Below, piece by piece: positions 1 through 10,277 of a stretch of DNA of 64,000 nucleotides. The stretch lies in contig JAGKQI010000061.1 in NCBI GenBank assembly GCA_018806915.1, positions 2,294,001 through 2,358,000 of the forward strand. Reading direction: 5' to 3'. The translations under genes and the position numbers were made by a program. The DNA is from Phytophthora colocasiae (taxonomy: Eukaryota > Oomycota > Peronosporomycetes > Peronosporales > Peronosporaceae). The notes below the pieces were generated by a model. The model was not told the origin of the DNA. It saw only the letters and a program-made list of their open reading frames with translations, and made no database searches. The number at the start of each line of letters is the position of its first letter. The first letter of the stretch is position 1.

Positions 1-1537
1 AAGCCATCCATTCGCCAAATAGACGTGTTGGTGCAGCCTTGGAACTTGCAGGCTGCTGAGAAACGAGAAATAGAAGACTTGCCACCAAAGACTTCGTTAT
101 GTCTGAGCCCCAGAACTTAGCGCTGCTGTCCACCTGACGTTCCAAGCATTTCGCAGCACAGCCACGAAGTGATGGCCGTTCGTCGGACAGTAATGCCGCC
201 AAAAGTATCGCAAACCACGAGTTGGAGAAGCTGGTACCGTCAGAGTAGTCAGTATCCTTAGAGGAGAACAGAGACGACAACCACTGTTGGCATACTTCTT
301 CATCGCCAATCATCCGGACAGCCGATCGTGCATGGGCTGCTGTCTCTGTAGCAGGGACATTCCTCTGCGTTTCATCTAAAAGATGAAAGTTGCATGCTGA
401 CTTGATCCGAATCACCTTCTGAAGGAGTTTAGGCACCATGTTCCCATGCACTGATAGCAAAGACGCCAGCGGTAGCAAGAGAATCTCCACGTATACGCCC
501 CGTTCACCATTCGAAACAACCGCGGTTCCAAACTCCAGCGTACTCTCCAGCACATTCAGCATCAACTGCTGCTCCAGCGGTGACTTGCACTTGTCCACCA
601 AGAAGTAGGCCGCTGAAGCTAGAAACTCCGAGCTCCAAAGAGCTTCTGGTACACATTGAGCTAGTCGTCCCAGTGACTGTAATAGACGCACAGCACCCTC
701 ATCTCCATCGATCAGAATCTGCGTCGACTCCAGCACAAAACGTGCCGTTCGCGATGCCAATTCCATTTGCTCGTTCGTTGGGTCTATAAAACTGCTCAGC
801 ATATCAATCACCAGCGTCACATGACATACATAAGCGGATTGCGAAAATTGTGCCTGTGGAACAAGTTCCAATGCTTCCACCAGGACACGGACAGTCGTCG
901 TCCGCAAGAACGCCGCGTCTTCACTAAATTGCCAATAGATAGAGCTCATTGCGTTAAGCACTGCAGCTTTGTGTCCTTCTGACTCTTGAGTATGTGCGAG
1001 CACAGCCTTGAAAACAGGAGATAAAACCTCAAGCACCTTCCGAGCAATGGTATAGTCCATTGAAGAGCTAAAGATGGGCCCATCTGCAGCTGCAATAGCC
1101 CCCAAGTAGCCCGACAGCACGCTCTTGTTGGCGTTGAAGATCTTCAGTAGCTTTTGACGCACAGTGGACACTTCCAGCGTCTTCATCTGATGAAAAATCT
1201 CCTGTAACAGTGCAAAACCCAGGAACTCGGCTTTACTACGTGGTTCAGTGCAGATGGCCGCTGCTAGTTGCAGTTTTTCATACAAAACATCACTTAATAG
1301 CCCTGCAGATTGTTGGTATTGTTGCAGTCCTATACACATGTATACACTGTCAGTGGTGAGATAGCATCCGCAATGTATCCCTAAAATTGACGCACCGAAG
1401 ACGAGGTTCTGTGCATCTGCCAGCGAAATAGTCGAGATGAGGCGGTCGACAGCCTGATCCACTGTGTTAAAGGCGGCGGGGGCGGTCGACGCCTGTCGTA
1501 GCGCCTGTAGCAGCGCAGCCGTCGACGTTCCTGCCAT
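1..1537 (-). CDS. Unidentified helical-repeat (HEAT/ARM-like) protein, N-terminal part
   Basis: An open frame runs without a stop from an ATG at 1537 to the left edge of the window (about 512 codons, or 490 if the internal intron is removed), so the 3' end is missing. The translation is rich in Leu, Ala, Val and Ser, with repeated amphipathic helix-like blocks. There is no signal peptide, membrane span or catalytic motif. This look is typical of HEAT or armadillo repeat scaffolds. I do not recognise the family; adaptor-related or focadhesin-like scaffolds are only guesses. The start is the first ATG of the frame and begins MAGTSTAALLQALRQ. The upstream 120 bp separate it tail-side from the degenerate PcF-like gene. 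Confidence 0.6.
   Translation of the reverse strand, partial: MAGTSTAALLQALRQASTAPAAFNTVDQAVDRLISTISLADAQNLVFGASILGIHCGCYLTTDSVYMCIGLQQYQQSAGLLSDVLYEKLQLAAAICTEPRSKAEFLGFALLQEIFHQMKTLEVSTVRQKLLKIFNANKSVLSGYLGAIAAADGPIFSSSMDYTIARKVLEVLSPVFKAVLAHTQESEGHKAAVLNAMSSIYWQFSEDAAFLRTTTVRVLVEALELVPQAQFSQSAYVCHVTLVIDMLSSFIDPTNEQMELASRTARFVLESTQILIDGDEGAVRLLQSLGRLAQCVPEALWSSEFLASAAYFLVDKCKSPLEQQLMLNVLESTLEFGTAVVSNGERGVYVEILLLPLASLLSVHGNMVPKLLQKVIRIKSACNFHLLDETQRNVPATETAAHARSAVRMIGDEEVCQQWLSSLFSSKDTDYSDGTSFSNSWFAILLAALLSDERPSLRGCAAKCLERQVDSSAKFWGSDITKSLVASLLFLVSQQPASSKAAPTRLFGEWMA
1330..1395 (-). other. Probable 66-nt intron whose length is a multiple of three
   Basis: On the minus strand this segment starts GTGCGT and ends TATAG, with a CTGAC branch-point-like motif about 20 nt before the acceptor. 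Removing it joins ...DAQNLVFG to LQQYQQSAG in frame. Retaining it inserts 22 residues (several Cys, Tyr and Thr) unlike the flanking helices. The splice signals match those of other introns in this window. Confidence 0.6.
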
Positions 1538-1657
1538 CGGCCAAACCCTTATTATTCGTATGCTTATTAATAAGAAATCTACTACTACATGTACTATACA
1601 TGATATCAAAATTGATTTTTTTTATGAAAGTAAAACTGAAATGGAGATCAACGATAG

Positions 1658-1990
1658 CTATCGAAGCTGCCTTACTCTGGTTGAATGCAACTTGAGGGTC
1701 TTGCTGTTCGAGCCATGAGAAGAAAAACAGCTTGGTTGGCAGCCACGTTGTGATTGAAACCATGAGTCATGGTTACCACCGACAACTAGACCCCCCCCAA
1801 TCGGAAGGACATCTCGAGTTGCAGCTTGAAGTGCGTTAGCTTCAATCTGCCTACAGCAGCTGCTGATGAAGGCGTTCGGGTTCCCGTGCAGGTCTCCCCC
1901 ACAGGCTGGTTGGCACCACTTTACCTGGGCATCCATAGTGGCAGCCACGGCGGCAATAACGATAGCAGTGAAGCAGGTTTTAGTGTTCAT
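1658..1990 (-). pseudogene. Degenerate PcF/SCR-like small cysteine-rich secreted protein
   Basis: From an ATG at 1990 the frame encodes a typical start (MNTK), a hydrophobic signal peptide ending near Ala-Gln, then the PcF-family hallmarks CQPACGG and ISSCC. PcF-like proteins are secreted oomycete proteins with conserved disulfide-forming cysteines; the founder is a phytotoxin. After ISSCC the second half of the domain (the GANFDACC...SC...PC block in the paralogues) is lost. Comparison with the paralogue at 2757 suggests a small deletion of about 20 nt near 1830-1845, after which the frame runs through unrelated residues to a stop at 1658. Its 5' flank resembles that of the interrupted paralogue (shared AAGAAGCACCAAGCA-like stretch), which supports recent common origin. 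Confidence 0.75.
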
Positions 1991-2756
1991 CACAGGTTCT
2001 TGGCTTTTGAAGAGAGGATGCTTGGTGCTTCTTGGGAAATTCAAAACTAGCATAGACATCCACTTGCTGTTGTAATGCAACATGCACAGTGCGCCGTGCA
2101 CTTCAGCGCAAACTTGTGGCACTGATCTCGACGAAATCACTTCCTCTTACGCTCCAGTGACGAACAAGGAAAAGCTGTAAGCATGTACAGTACATACGCC
2201 TGGTCACTGCCTGTGTTGAAGCTGGGATGCCTATTGTCATGTGTGCCAACACGAGCGACGAACAGTTCTGCTCGACTTCAAATAAGCGAAGGTGATGACT
2301 AAAACTCCTGAGAGGAGAATCACACCGACTAGCAGCATCCGAACAACGACGAGGTGATGGAATGCCAGGGGAAAGCTCCTCGAGTAGATGACACTTGGTG
2401 CTTGCAGATTCCTAATGCTTATAATCTTGTATAAGTATCCGCACTCCACTTCGAATCCAACGCTAGGCGCCTTCGTTGCCACTATCGCCGATTCGACGGT
2501 GTAATACACTCGAACACGATGAGATGAAAGTGCATATTTACAACACCGAATATTAATCCATTATGGCACAATAATGCTTGCGTGAGAATCTGGGAAAGTT
2601 TCGCGTGCCGAACTACTGCTTTGAAGACAGGAGATCTCTTTAAGTACACTCCGAGGGAGCTAATAATGGTATGGATGTACACAAAGACGATAAACAGTTG
2701 TAACAAAGTGGATTTGAAGAGTAAACCATCACCTCGCTGCATGTCAGTTTCGACAA
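1991..2756. other. Intergenic region between two PcF-like genes
   Basis: Apart from the 5' flank of the first PcF-like copy (about 1991-2060), I see no convincing coding frame, RNA gene or repeat here. Short open frames lack family similarity and splice context. Confidence 0.5.
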
Positions 2757-2998
2757 CTAATTACCCTCAGCAACTGCAGGTTCTTCCGAATGGTCGATAC
2801 CGTCCCAATTGCACGGACTCTTCGTGTTGCAGCTCGAAGCGCAGCAAGCGTCAAAGTTGGCGCCATTAGACGCTTCATACTGCAGGCAGCAGCTGCTAAT
2901 GAAGGCGTTCGGGTTCGCGTACTGGTCTCCTCCGCAGGTTGGCTGGCAGAACTTGGACTGAGCATCCGTAGTGGCAGACACGACAGCAACAGCGATAG
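2757..2998 (-). pseudogene. 3' part of a PcF/SCR-like gene interrupted by Gypsy-1
   Basis: This piece carries the end of the signal peptide and the whole mature domain: CQPTCGG, ISSCC, FDACC, then SC and PC, giving the eight-cysteine pattern of the family, with an acidic tail and a TAG at 2757-2759. It has no start codon in the right place. The proper start lies 5.4 kb away at 8457, beyond the retrotransposon. Positions 2994-2998 (gatag) are one copy of the 5-bp target duplication. The mature domain itself looks undamaged, so the insertion is the only visible lesion. From its intact paralogues the product would have been a secreted cysteine-rich effector or toxin-like protein. Confidence 0.85.
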
Positions 2999-3248
2999 TG
3001 TAGTGGGTCTCGATAACACGAACACACGCGAGGGAAGCTGGCGCTTCCTGTTAACCTTGGTCTATTGCTTGCTCGCTCTAAGGTAGATTGTAATCTGACT
3101 AAACTCAATGTTATGCTTGCTACAGCTTCGATCTACTCGTCCTCTGACGTCTATGCCAGCTCGGCTTCACAGTCTGTGCGGCAACTCGGCCTCACCATCT
3201 GTGCCGCCCACTGCAGTGGGCAAGGCTTAGATTCAACCAGCCACTACA
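2999..3248 (-). repeat. Gypsy-1 3' LTR
   Basis: 250 bp, TG...CA bounded. It matches 8178-8427 without a difference that I can see. Short open frames inside it (for example from 3065) are repeated in the other LTR and are not genes. Confidence 0.95.
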
Positions 3249-3376
3249 CCGCCCCGTCAAGCCTTGGACACTCCAATGTTTGACTCTCTCCTCGTGATGT
3301 AGCACGAATGTTGTCCGAACGTTGCACGAATGTAACACTTACCTTTACCATCATTCTTGACCTTCATTCTGCTACT

Positions 3377-6300
3377 TCAACTTGAAGGGGTTGCAAATCT
3401 TGTTCCTCGTGCTATATGTTTCAAGAGTCCCGTGTCTCGGACACGCTCTGCATACGCACGCACCAGTACAGGGATATCCTTCCCTAGGGACTGCAGAGGT
3501 TCCCACGAGTCCTCAATTGGCTCTAGTCCTTTCCAGGACACCAGGATCTCGTAGCCCTTCTTAGCCGTGCACCACCTGTGTTCCTTCAACTCGTCTACCG
3601 CCAGCACGATACCCTGAGAGGCCACGTGCTCCAGAACTTCTTCCGTCACTTGCAGCTCTTGTCAGCGTAATACTTTAGCCTAGACGCATGTACGTCCGTC
3701 TCTGCACCCGTGATGAGGTGTCGGACCACGAATGAGTGCACGTCCGCTCTGACAATCTGATAGGGCCCGATCCAAGTGACCAGAAGCTTGTCTTGGTGTT
3801 TCTGGTCAACTCGTGACCGCAGCACGAAATCACCTACGCTGAAATTGACTTTCTTTGCACCCTTCTTCCGTTTTTTGTTACGTTCCGTTTGCTGGTCGCG
3901 GGCTTCAGCCACTTCTTTGTGCATCTGGTAGACGCTCGCTTGCAGATCGCGAAGCTTTTCTTCTATCAGCTCTGGCTGCTTAGTCATTTCCAGTATCTTT
4001 CTCTGCTCCATGTCGACACAAAAGTCGAGGGGACTCGGTAGTGGCAACGCACAAAACAATTCCACCGGTGCTTTGTTGGCGAGAGATGGCAGGGGAGTGT
4101 GGTTAATACTGGCCCTAAGCAAAGGGACGAACATTGTCCACTCTCGGATGTCCTTTCCATACTCCAGACACATTGCACGTAATACTTGGATCACGTCACG
4201 ATTTAGTCGCTCGATACTGCCATTGATCCACGGACTATAAGCTACCGTGAAATGCTGTTCTGACTTCAGCCTCTTGCAAATCTCGGCCGCCACCTCGTTC
4301 TTGAAGTGGCTGCCTTGGTCGCTGATCCAGATTGGAGGGATGCCAAACCGACTGTGCCAGTCTAAAATGGATGCTACAGCCACTCCACTAGTAGGTGTAG
4401 CACAGGGCACAAGTTCGCAGTAGTGTGTAGCTTCGTCTTTCAGTATGAGCAGGTATTTGTCTTCTCCGAATGAATCACCCACTGTAAGGAAGTCCCAGTG
4501 TAATGCACCATTGCGCTCGTAGCAGCGGAACGTTTCACTCCATGGTCGCTGTACCACCTTTCCGCCTTTCACGTGATGACAGAGTAGGCAGGCCTCTAGA
4601 AATTTATCTACGTGTCCTCGTAAAATGGTCCATAGAAGTGTCTACTCAGCTGTTCCATCATGGCAGCTCGCCCACGGTGTCCTTGTGCACCACAGTGCGC
4701 CACGATCATTAGTCGTTGCAGTAGAGTTGTATCTTTTGTTGGAATCCACAATTTGCCTTTGTGGTACCAGCCCTCACGCCCGCCGAGCGTGGTGAGGAAG
4801 TTGCTGGGTAATGTGGTTTTAAATTGTTCTTGCGCTCGAACAATATCCTGCAAAGTTGGCCACGAAAAGCTAGGGTCATTGAACGGCCGAATTGCTGCCG
4901 TACTAGCAGCCTCTTGCTGTTCATCACACTTCGTTCTGAGTTTTTGCGCTTGCGTCGTGTTGCTGGGGTCCTATCTGCCTCCCCGTCACTTCGCACTAAT
5001 CGGGTCTTAGGGTCCTCTCTTCCTCCCTCGCCGTCGCTTGCTCCGAAGGTGTTGGGTCCTCTCTTCCTCCTGACGATCTCGCTTTCGTAGTACCATTGCT
5101 CGCAGGGCCACCTGCTCTTGGTGGTTCCTGCCCACCGAGACACCATGTCCGCCCAGACGTTGTTTTCTCCTTCAATGTGCTCGATGTGGTATCGGTACTC
5201 CATAAGTTTCACTGCCCAGCGTAGTAACTTCCCCCTAACATGCTTCTTGACTTCTTTCCCAGGCGCAAAGACGTAGATTAAATTGCGGTGATCGCAAAAC
5301 AATCTGAAGCCTTGTGGCCGAAGCAGTAGGTGGCTGAGCTGGTCACAGGCACAAATTATGGGGTACGCCTCCTTTCGATAACACTCCAATTGCGTTTCGA
5401 TCCAGTGAACGTGCCGCTCACACAGACAAGTAGTTCGTGCTGCTGTTCCTCAACAGGTTTTCCCACTTGCCAGTGTTTTACTTGTGTGACAATGATTCCA
5501 TAGCCGACGTCAGAAGCATCGGTCACCAGGCACATGACGGAGTCCGGTTGTGGGAACGCTAAGCTGGCAGAATTCTCCAATTTCCTTTTTAGTTGGTCAA
5601 ATGCTGCCCGTTCAACCTTCTCCAGCTCCAGTCCTATTCCTGCTGCAACACGTTTCGTTCTTCGAGATGCAGTTGCCAAAGCCAGATCAAGCCGCTCTTG
5701 CAGCGGTTGAGCAGTCCGAGCAAAATCGATCACGCTCTCTCTCATCCAGTTTGCTGCACAGAGGAACTGTTGAAGTTCAGCTGCATTGGAAGTGCTGATA
5801 ACGCCTTGATTCGCTCTGGATCGTGGCTGACTCCGTTGCCCGTGATGATCTTACCACACCATTTGACTTGCGGTTCGTACAGGCTTGACTTCGTCACGCT
5901 CAATTTGAAACCGAAGTAGTCGAGTAGCTCAAACAGCCGCTCCATCTTTTCCAAGTAAGTCTCCACGTCTTTTGCGAAGAGAAGAAGATCATCTATCCAT
6001 ACCAAAAGATGTTGGTACATCAACTCTTGTAGGCACTTCTCAACTGTGGCTTGAAAGAATAATGCTGCATCGCAACACCCTTGGGGAACTCGCCTTGGTG
6101 TGTAGATTTTGCGGTGAGTCATGTACGACAGCAACTCTTGACAAGTTTCATCAACTGCTATCTGCCAGTAGCCCTTTATGAAATCGAACAATCCAAAGAA
6201 CATACAGTCACGCACTATCTCCAGGTCAACTTGCGGGTTTGGCATCACACCGGCAATACCTTCGACTTGGACATTCAGTGGTTTGTAATCTGCCGTTTGT

Positions 6301-7076
6301 CGGTAGTCGTTCGATCCTCCTTTTCTTACAGGCAATGCAGGACAGGCCCATCTGCTGCTGGGGTTTTCGTAAATCCAGCCTAGCTTTTCCAGTTTGGCGT
6401 TGAAATCCTCCATGAACATCCTGACCTCAGGCGGGTACTTCCTTGCCTTGCACTTATAGGGCTTGGCATCTTTCTTCAAACGAATCTTCATAGGCGGTAC
6501 TTTAGCAGGGGGGTCATTACCCAACTTCTCCCTCCACAGGTCGAAACGAAGAGAAATCCTTAAAAGTTCATCCAGATACTCCTTCGGAAATCCTTTCTTG
6601 GCAGCCTTTTCTACCATTTCCCGCACTAGTTTCTCCACTTCTTCGCTCAGTTCCGCTGCTGAGCTCACTACAGGTTCATCAAATTCATCCGGTTCATCTA
6701 ACTGGCCTTGCGACGCTAGCATTTCCAGTTCTCTATCCACATCGATACCAAGAGAGGTCAAGATCTCTTTGCCCAAAAGAAATTCCTCCATTTCTCCAGG
6801 TACAATCAAGCACTGTACAGGTGAACTGATGGACACTGGTCCCGCTGCAGTTCGCAACGTCACATGAACATTTACCGCTCGAGTCACCTCGACATTACCT
6901 CCAACCGTGATGCACGAGATGGGTTCATCTAATTCCACACAATCGACACTTGGACATTCCGCCCGCAACCTCTGGAAAATACGCTCACTCATACTGGTCC
7001 TGGTAGCTCCACTATCCGCACAGAACGGGACGCTACACACTCCTTCAAGCAGTACTGTACCGCCTTCAGGAGGCAA
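3377..7076 (-). pseudogene. Gypsy-1 pol (PR-RT-RNase H-IN-chromodomain), frameshifted
   Basis: Pol is spread over overlapping open segments in different frames. 7076-5742: protease active-site-like FCADSGATRT, then RT with GLFDFIKGYWQ and the catalytic VWIDDLLLF. 5745-5356: rest of RT and RNase H start (LVTDASD). 5389-4709: RNase H, FCDHRNL. 4853-4608: integrase zinc region, HCGAQGHRG. 4572-3646: integrase core, ISDQGSHFK and the GSIERLNRD Glu. 3649-3377: chromodomain, VSWKGLEPIEDSWEP. In Gypsy-2 the same domains are continuous, so these breaks look like mutations (or sequencing indels), not normal recoding. Pol would copy and integrate element RNA; this copy cannot do so from one protein. 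Confidence 0.9.
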
Positions 7077-7098
7077 GCATTCACGAATGCGGCAGAAC

Positions 7099-8133
7099 TT
7101 AGTTGCGTTTTCCTTGTTGGACTTTTGCTTGCCGACGCGCTTTGAAATCTACTCGACGCTTTGCCCGAATTGCTTCTTTGTCCGCTTCCGTTGCCGTCGG
7201 ACAGTCGATAAATCCATGTTCTCCTTTACAATGAAAACACTGTTTGGGCGGCGGGGCCCCTGTGGCTTGGCGCTGCTCGCCTTGCTTAGATCCGATCACC
7301 GCTCTCAGCTTTGCCTTCGGTACACTACTAGTCATGATTGCCATTTTCTTGTCGTTGGTAATCTTCATGGTACCTCGGGTGCTGAAAGGCTTTGCATTCT
7401 TGGTCATCTTTGTCTTAATCTGCATCATGGCCTTGTTCTCCTTCTCCAGTTCTAATGCTAAATGGCTCACCACCTTGTACAAGCTCCGTACACTCGCCTT
7501 GGCATCGCCACTGCGGTACTCCAACTCATTTGCCACTCTTTTCGACAGGGGCCCAGGTAGGAACTTCAATAGCACCTTACACTTGCGCTGGATTCCATCG
7601 TCACCAGAAAAAAGAGAAGTCACACCATTCCGCTTTATAATCTCGTTGGCAAGATGGAAGTAGGCTGTCACTCTCGCTTCCACATCGGGAGTGGAGTCAT
7701 CGAACCTCAGTTCACAACCAAACAGATCATCCATATCTGGCAGCTCCTTGTTCATAAAGCTGGAGGTGATGTCCTTGATCTTTTCCATTAGGAACTCATC
7801 GGTCACGTCTCCGATGTCTATGTCCCAACGAGTCTCGCACATGGTCTCAAGCAAGTCCTCGTTGAAAGAGTCTCGTACTGTGCGTAGCACGGACTTTACA
7901 TCCTCGTTAGCTGTCCGGCATCGCGCCTCAGTAACAGCAATATACTCCTTCCGAAGTCTCAACCACTCAAGCAACGACTCGCGAGAGATGTCGTTGATTA
8001 GCGGCGGGTTGACGATCGAGAAAATCGGCTGCGGGACACGGGGAATCACCGTTGATACAGCCGTCACATGCTCTACATTGTCGTTCTCCTGTAGAGTCAC
8101 TTTCTCGTTATTCACATGCTGATCCTTCGTCAT
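7099..8133 (-). CDS. Gypsy-1 Gag
   Basis: A 344-codon frame begins at an ATG at 8133, 45 bp inside the 5' LTR. Its middle shares the pattern of Gypsy-2 Gag (W..D..DVTD, LPD.D.LF..ELRFD, C..LL..L.P). It ends in a basic tail after an unusual zinc knuckle, CFHCKGEHGFIDC (CX2CX3HX4C instead of the usual X4). Gag would form the virus-like particle and bind element RNA. The pol frame follows in another phase about 20 nt after the stop; in Gypsy-2 the two are fused. Confidence 0.85.
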   Translation of the reverse strand: MTKDQHVNNEKVTLQENDNVEHVTAVSTVIPRVPQPIFSIVNPPLINDISRESLLEWLRLRKEYIAVTEARCRTANEDVKSVLRTVRDSFNEDLLETMCETRWDIDIGDVTDEFLMEKIKDITSSFMNKELPDMDDLFGCELRFDDSTPDVEARVTAYFHLANEIIKRNGVTSLFSGDDGIQRKCKVLLKFLPGPLSKRVANELEYRSGDAKASVRSLYKVVSHLALELEKENKAMMQIKTKMTKNAKPFSTRGTMKITNDKKMAIMTSSVPKAKLRAVIGSKQGEQRQATGAPPPKQCFHCKGEHGFIDCPTATEADKEAIRAKRRVDFKARRQAKVQQGKRN

Positions 8134-8177
8134 GTTGTCTTGTGCTCAGTTACGACCTTCGCAACTAAAGATATCTT

Positions 8178-8427
8178 TGTAGTGGGTCTCGATAACACGA
8201 ACACACGCGAGGGAAGCTGGCGCTTCCTGTTAACCTTGGTCTATTGCTTGCTCGCTCTAAGGTAGATTGTAATCTGACTAAACTCAATGTTATGCTTGCT
8301 ACAGCTTCGATCTACTCGTCCTCTGACGTCTATGCCAGCTCGGCTTCACAGTCTGTGCGGCAACTCGGCCTCACCATCTGTGCCGCCCACTGCAGTGGGC
8401 AAGGCTTAGATTCAACCAGCCACTACA
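8178..8427 (-). repeat. Gypsy-1 5' LTR
   Basis: 250 bp, identical as read to 2999-3248. The 5-bp duplication gatag follows at 8428-8432. In element orientation this copy would carry the promoter for the element's RNA. Confidence 0.95.
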
Positions 8428-8457
8428 GATAGCAGCGAAATAGATTTTGGTCTTCAT
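8428..8457 (-). pseudogene. 5' part (start codon and first signal-peptide codons) of the interrupted PcF-like gene
   Basis: The ATG at 8457-8455 starts a short frame encoding a charged N-terminus (MKTKI) and hydrophobic residues, like the starts of the paralogues at 1990 and 30086. It runs straight into the target duplication (8428-8432) and the Gypsy-1 LTR. The following 60 bp (8458-8520) resemble the 5' flank of the copy at 1990. The remainder of the gene is at 2757-2998. Confidence 0.85.
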
Positions 8458-8627
8458 CGAGGACTTTGTGTTTAAACAGTGCTTGGTGCTTCTTGGAGAA
8501 TTCAAGACTGATGACGTCTCCACTGGGGGTGTTATCTAGCTGTACAGTAGAGTTCTTTCAGATGGGATACACCTGCCGTGGGCTGCCCACTGGGCATGCT
8601 TTTGTCGAGTTTACTTTTAGAGCGAAC

Positions 8628-8726
8628 TTTGAGGATCTGTATTACGCTCTACGCTGTACCAGATTTGAGGATCTGTATTACGCTCTACGCTGTACCAGAT
8701 TTGAGGATCTGTATTACGCTCTACGC
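8628..8726. repeat. 36-bp tandem repeat, about 2.7 copies
   Basis: Units begin at 8628, 8664 and 8700 with the same 36-base sequence (tttgaggatctgtattacgc...), the third one partial. The period is a multiple of three, so a short + frame across it gives a 12-residue repeat. Nothing else suggests that it is coding. Confidence 0.9.
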
Positions 8727-8868
8727 CAGAAATTCCAGTAGGATCACATAGTACTTCGAACTAGATAGATTGCCGTAAATCATAAAAAAACGTGTTTAGT
8801 ACTGCTATGTCCTTAAATGCTATGGCGGGATAGTATCTCGGGGATACTACACGAATACATACTACGTA

Positions 8869-9271
8869 CTACTACCGTCTTTCCCCGCACACTGCGACTA
8901 GGCGCTATAATGAAGAGATTACTAAGGCGTTATACAACGAACAAAAATGCAATGTTTGTCGGGCGAGATTCAGGGTTCACTTTGTGCGGTGGTGTAGGCC
9001 CGATCCTCCTATGATAGTGTAGTTTCGACGTTTGCTTTTGGTCATGGTGCTTGAAATGTGGTCTGTGCAAAATATGAGAGATTTATGTCGAGCTCTGTTG
9101 GCCAACCATCCCTTTCGTCTGTGGTTTAAGGGCTAATTTCGAAGCACGCACTATTGCTAACAAGGAAGTAGGCGTTCTATTCTGCTATGTGGTCTATTCG
9201 AACATTTGTGTGTGAATTCGACATTTTGGACATAGCGCATAGTCGCAGTGTGCGGGGGAAGACGGTAGTAG
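8869..9271. mobile_element. MITE-like inverted-repeat element, about 0.4 kb
   Basis: About 39 bp at the left end (8869-8908, starting ctactaccgtcttt) return inverted at 9233-9271 with two mismatches. The interior has no coding frame. Size and structure fit a non-autonomous DNA transposon. I could not define a target duplication with confidence, so the superfamily is open. Confidence 0.7.
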
Positions 9272-10017
9272 AATTGTACATGTACCTGTGTCAGCAATAG
9301 ATTATATGCATACAGAAGCAGTGTCTAGCGAAATGCAATGAGAACATGAGCGTGTGCCTACACTAGATGTAGAACAACAGTCTGGATTAAGGTTGTATGT
9401 AAATATTTCCAATGAATGAGTTGGCTTCATCAGCTGTAACAACGAGAATTGATTATCCATCCCATGCACCATGCTTGACGATCGCAGCGCGATAATGGCA
9501 GCTTTCTGTAGCAGTACACAGTAGTACAGCGTTCAATACAGTCGGCCACCAGGCAGCAAGAATAATAATCTATACAAGGTGTTTAAAAAAGAATTGGTGA
9601 GGGCCGAAGCTAGTACCTGGAAGTGATTGGAAGCATTGCACAGTAAATAATTATTTCTTAAACAAAGCCAAACAGTAACAAACTTCATAAAAGCTCTGAG
9701 GCATTACCGGTACATGTGTACGCAAGGATACCTGAATGAAACGAGAGAGAGCTCTACTTTCAGAGCACTAAAGAGCTGAAAAATGCTCATGTGAAAAAAA
9801 GTGACCATACAGTGTTTCCACTTGTACAAAGTGGAGCTCCTACAGATAAACACCCGGACCAAGACCATTATGAAAAGTGTCTAGAATTGGTGAAGCGAGT
9901 TGATTGTTTGCGTTAGTCGTTGAGTCGCATGGAAATTCTCAGGAAACAGTGTCTGCGAGTTCGATGGCCGCGAGTATGACTCGGTATTACCGCTGATGCA
10001 CATGGAGTCGTCGTCGT
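9272..10017. other. Gene-empty flank of the nested transposon block
   Basis: No convincing gene, RNA or repeat was seen. The right end (a gtcgtcgtcgt run) is the target of Gypsy-2, so before that insertion this DNA lay directly downstream of the PcF-like gene now at 29841-30086. Confidence 0.5.
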
Positions 10018-10048
10018 TGTAGTACGTCCACGAGACGAAGACGGTAAA

Positions 10049-10277
10049 TGTGAACAACGGCAGTTGGCGTCTGTCGTGTTCCAAGTTTCTCTTCGCAGTT
10101 GAAGTGGTGAATTCGGATTTGGTAATGCTGAGTCTCGTCGCAGAGTATATTTATCTTTAGTATTGTATACTGTAGCCTACTGATAACAGAGACTGCGCTC
10201 AGTCGTAGTTCTCTCGCAATCCCAATTGTGCTGAGTGGGCGAGCAGTTGTTTGTGTCTTCTGTGCCTAAAGCTAACA
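10049..10277 (+). repeat. Copia-A 5' LTR
   Basis: 229 bp, TG...CA, identical as read to 15372-15600. It contains an AT-rich TATA-like stretch (gtatatttatc) near 10148-10158 that could serve as promoter; this is inference only. Confidence 0.93.

Larger units (their letters stand above)
2999..8427 (-). mobile_element. Gypsy-1: Ty3/Gypsy LTR retrotransposon, ends complete
   Basis: The element starts TGTAG and ends CTACA, has two 250-bp LTRs (2999-3248 and 8178-8427) that I read as identical, and is flanked by the 5-bp direct repeat gatag (2994-2998 and 8428-8432). It is read on the minus strand: 5' LTR at 8178-8427, gag, protease, reverse transcriptase, RNase H, integrase and chromodomain, then a purine-rich tract next to the 3' LTR near 3249-3260. 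The domain order (RT before IN) and the C-terminal chromodomain make it a Gypsy chromovirus-like element. It is related to Gypsy-2 in this window. The coding region is broken by several frameshifts. Confidence 0.95.

Noticed and set aside
3065..3283. Short + open frame, repeated at 8244-8432
   Set aside because: Both copies lie in the Gypsy-1 LTRs on the strand opposite to the element; no family resemblance.
8466..8741. 91-codon + frame containing 12-residue repeats
   Set aside because: The repeats simply reflect a 36-bp tandem DNA repeat; no signal peptide, domain or promoter evidence.
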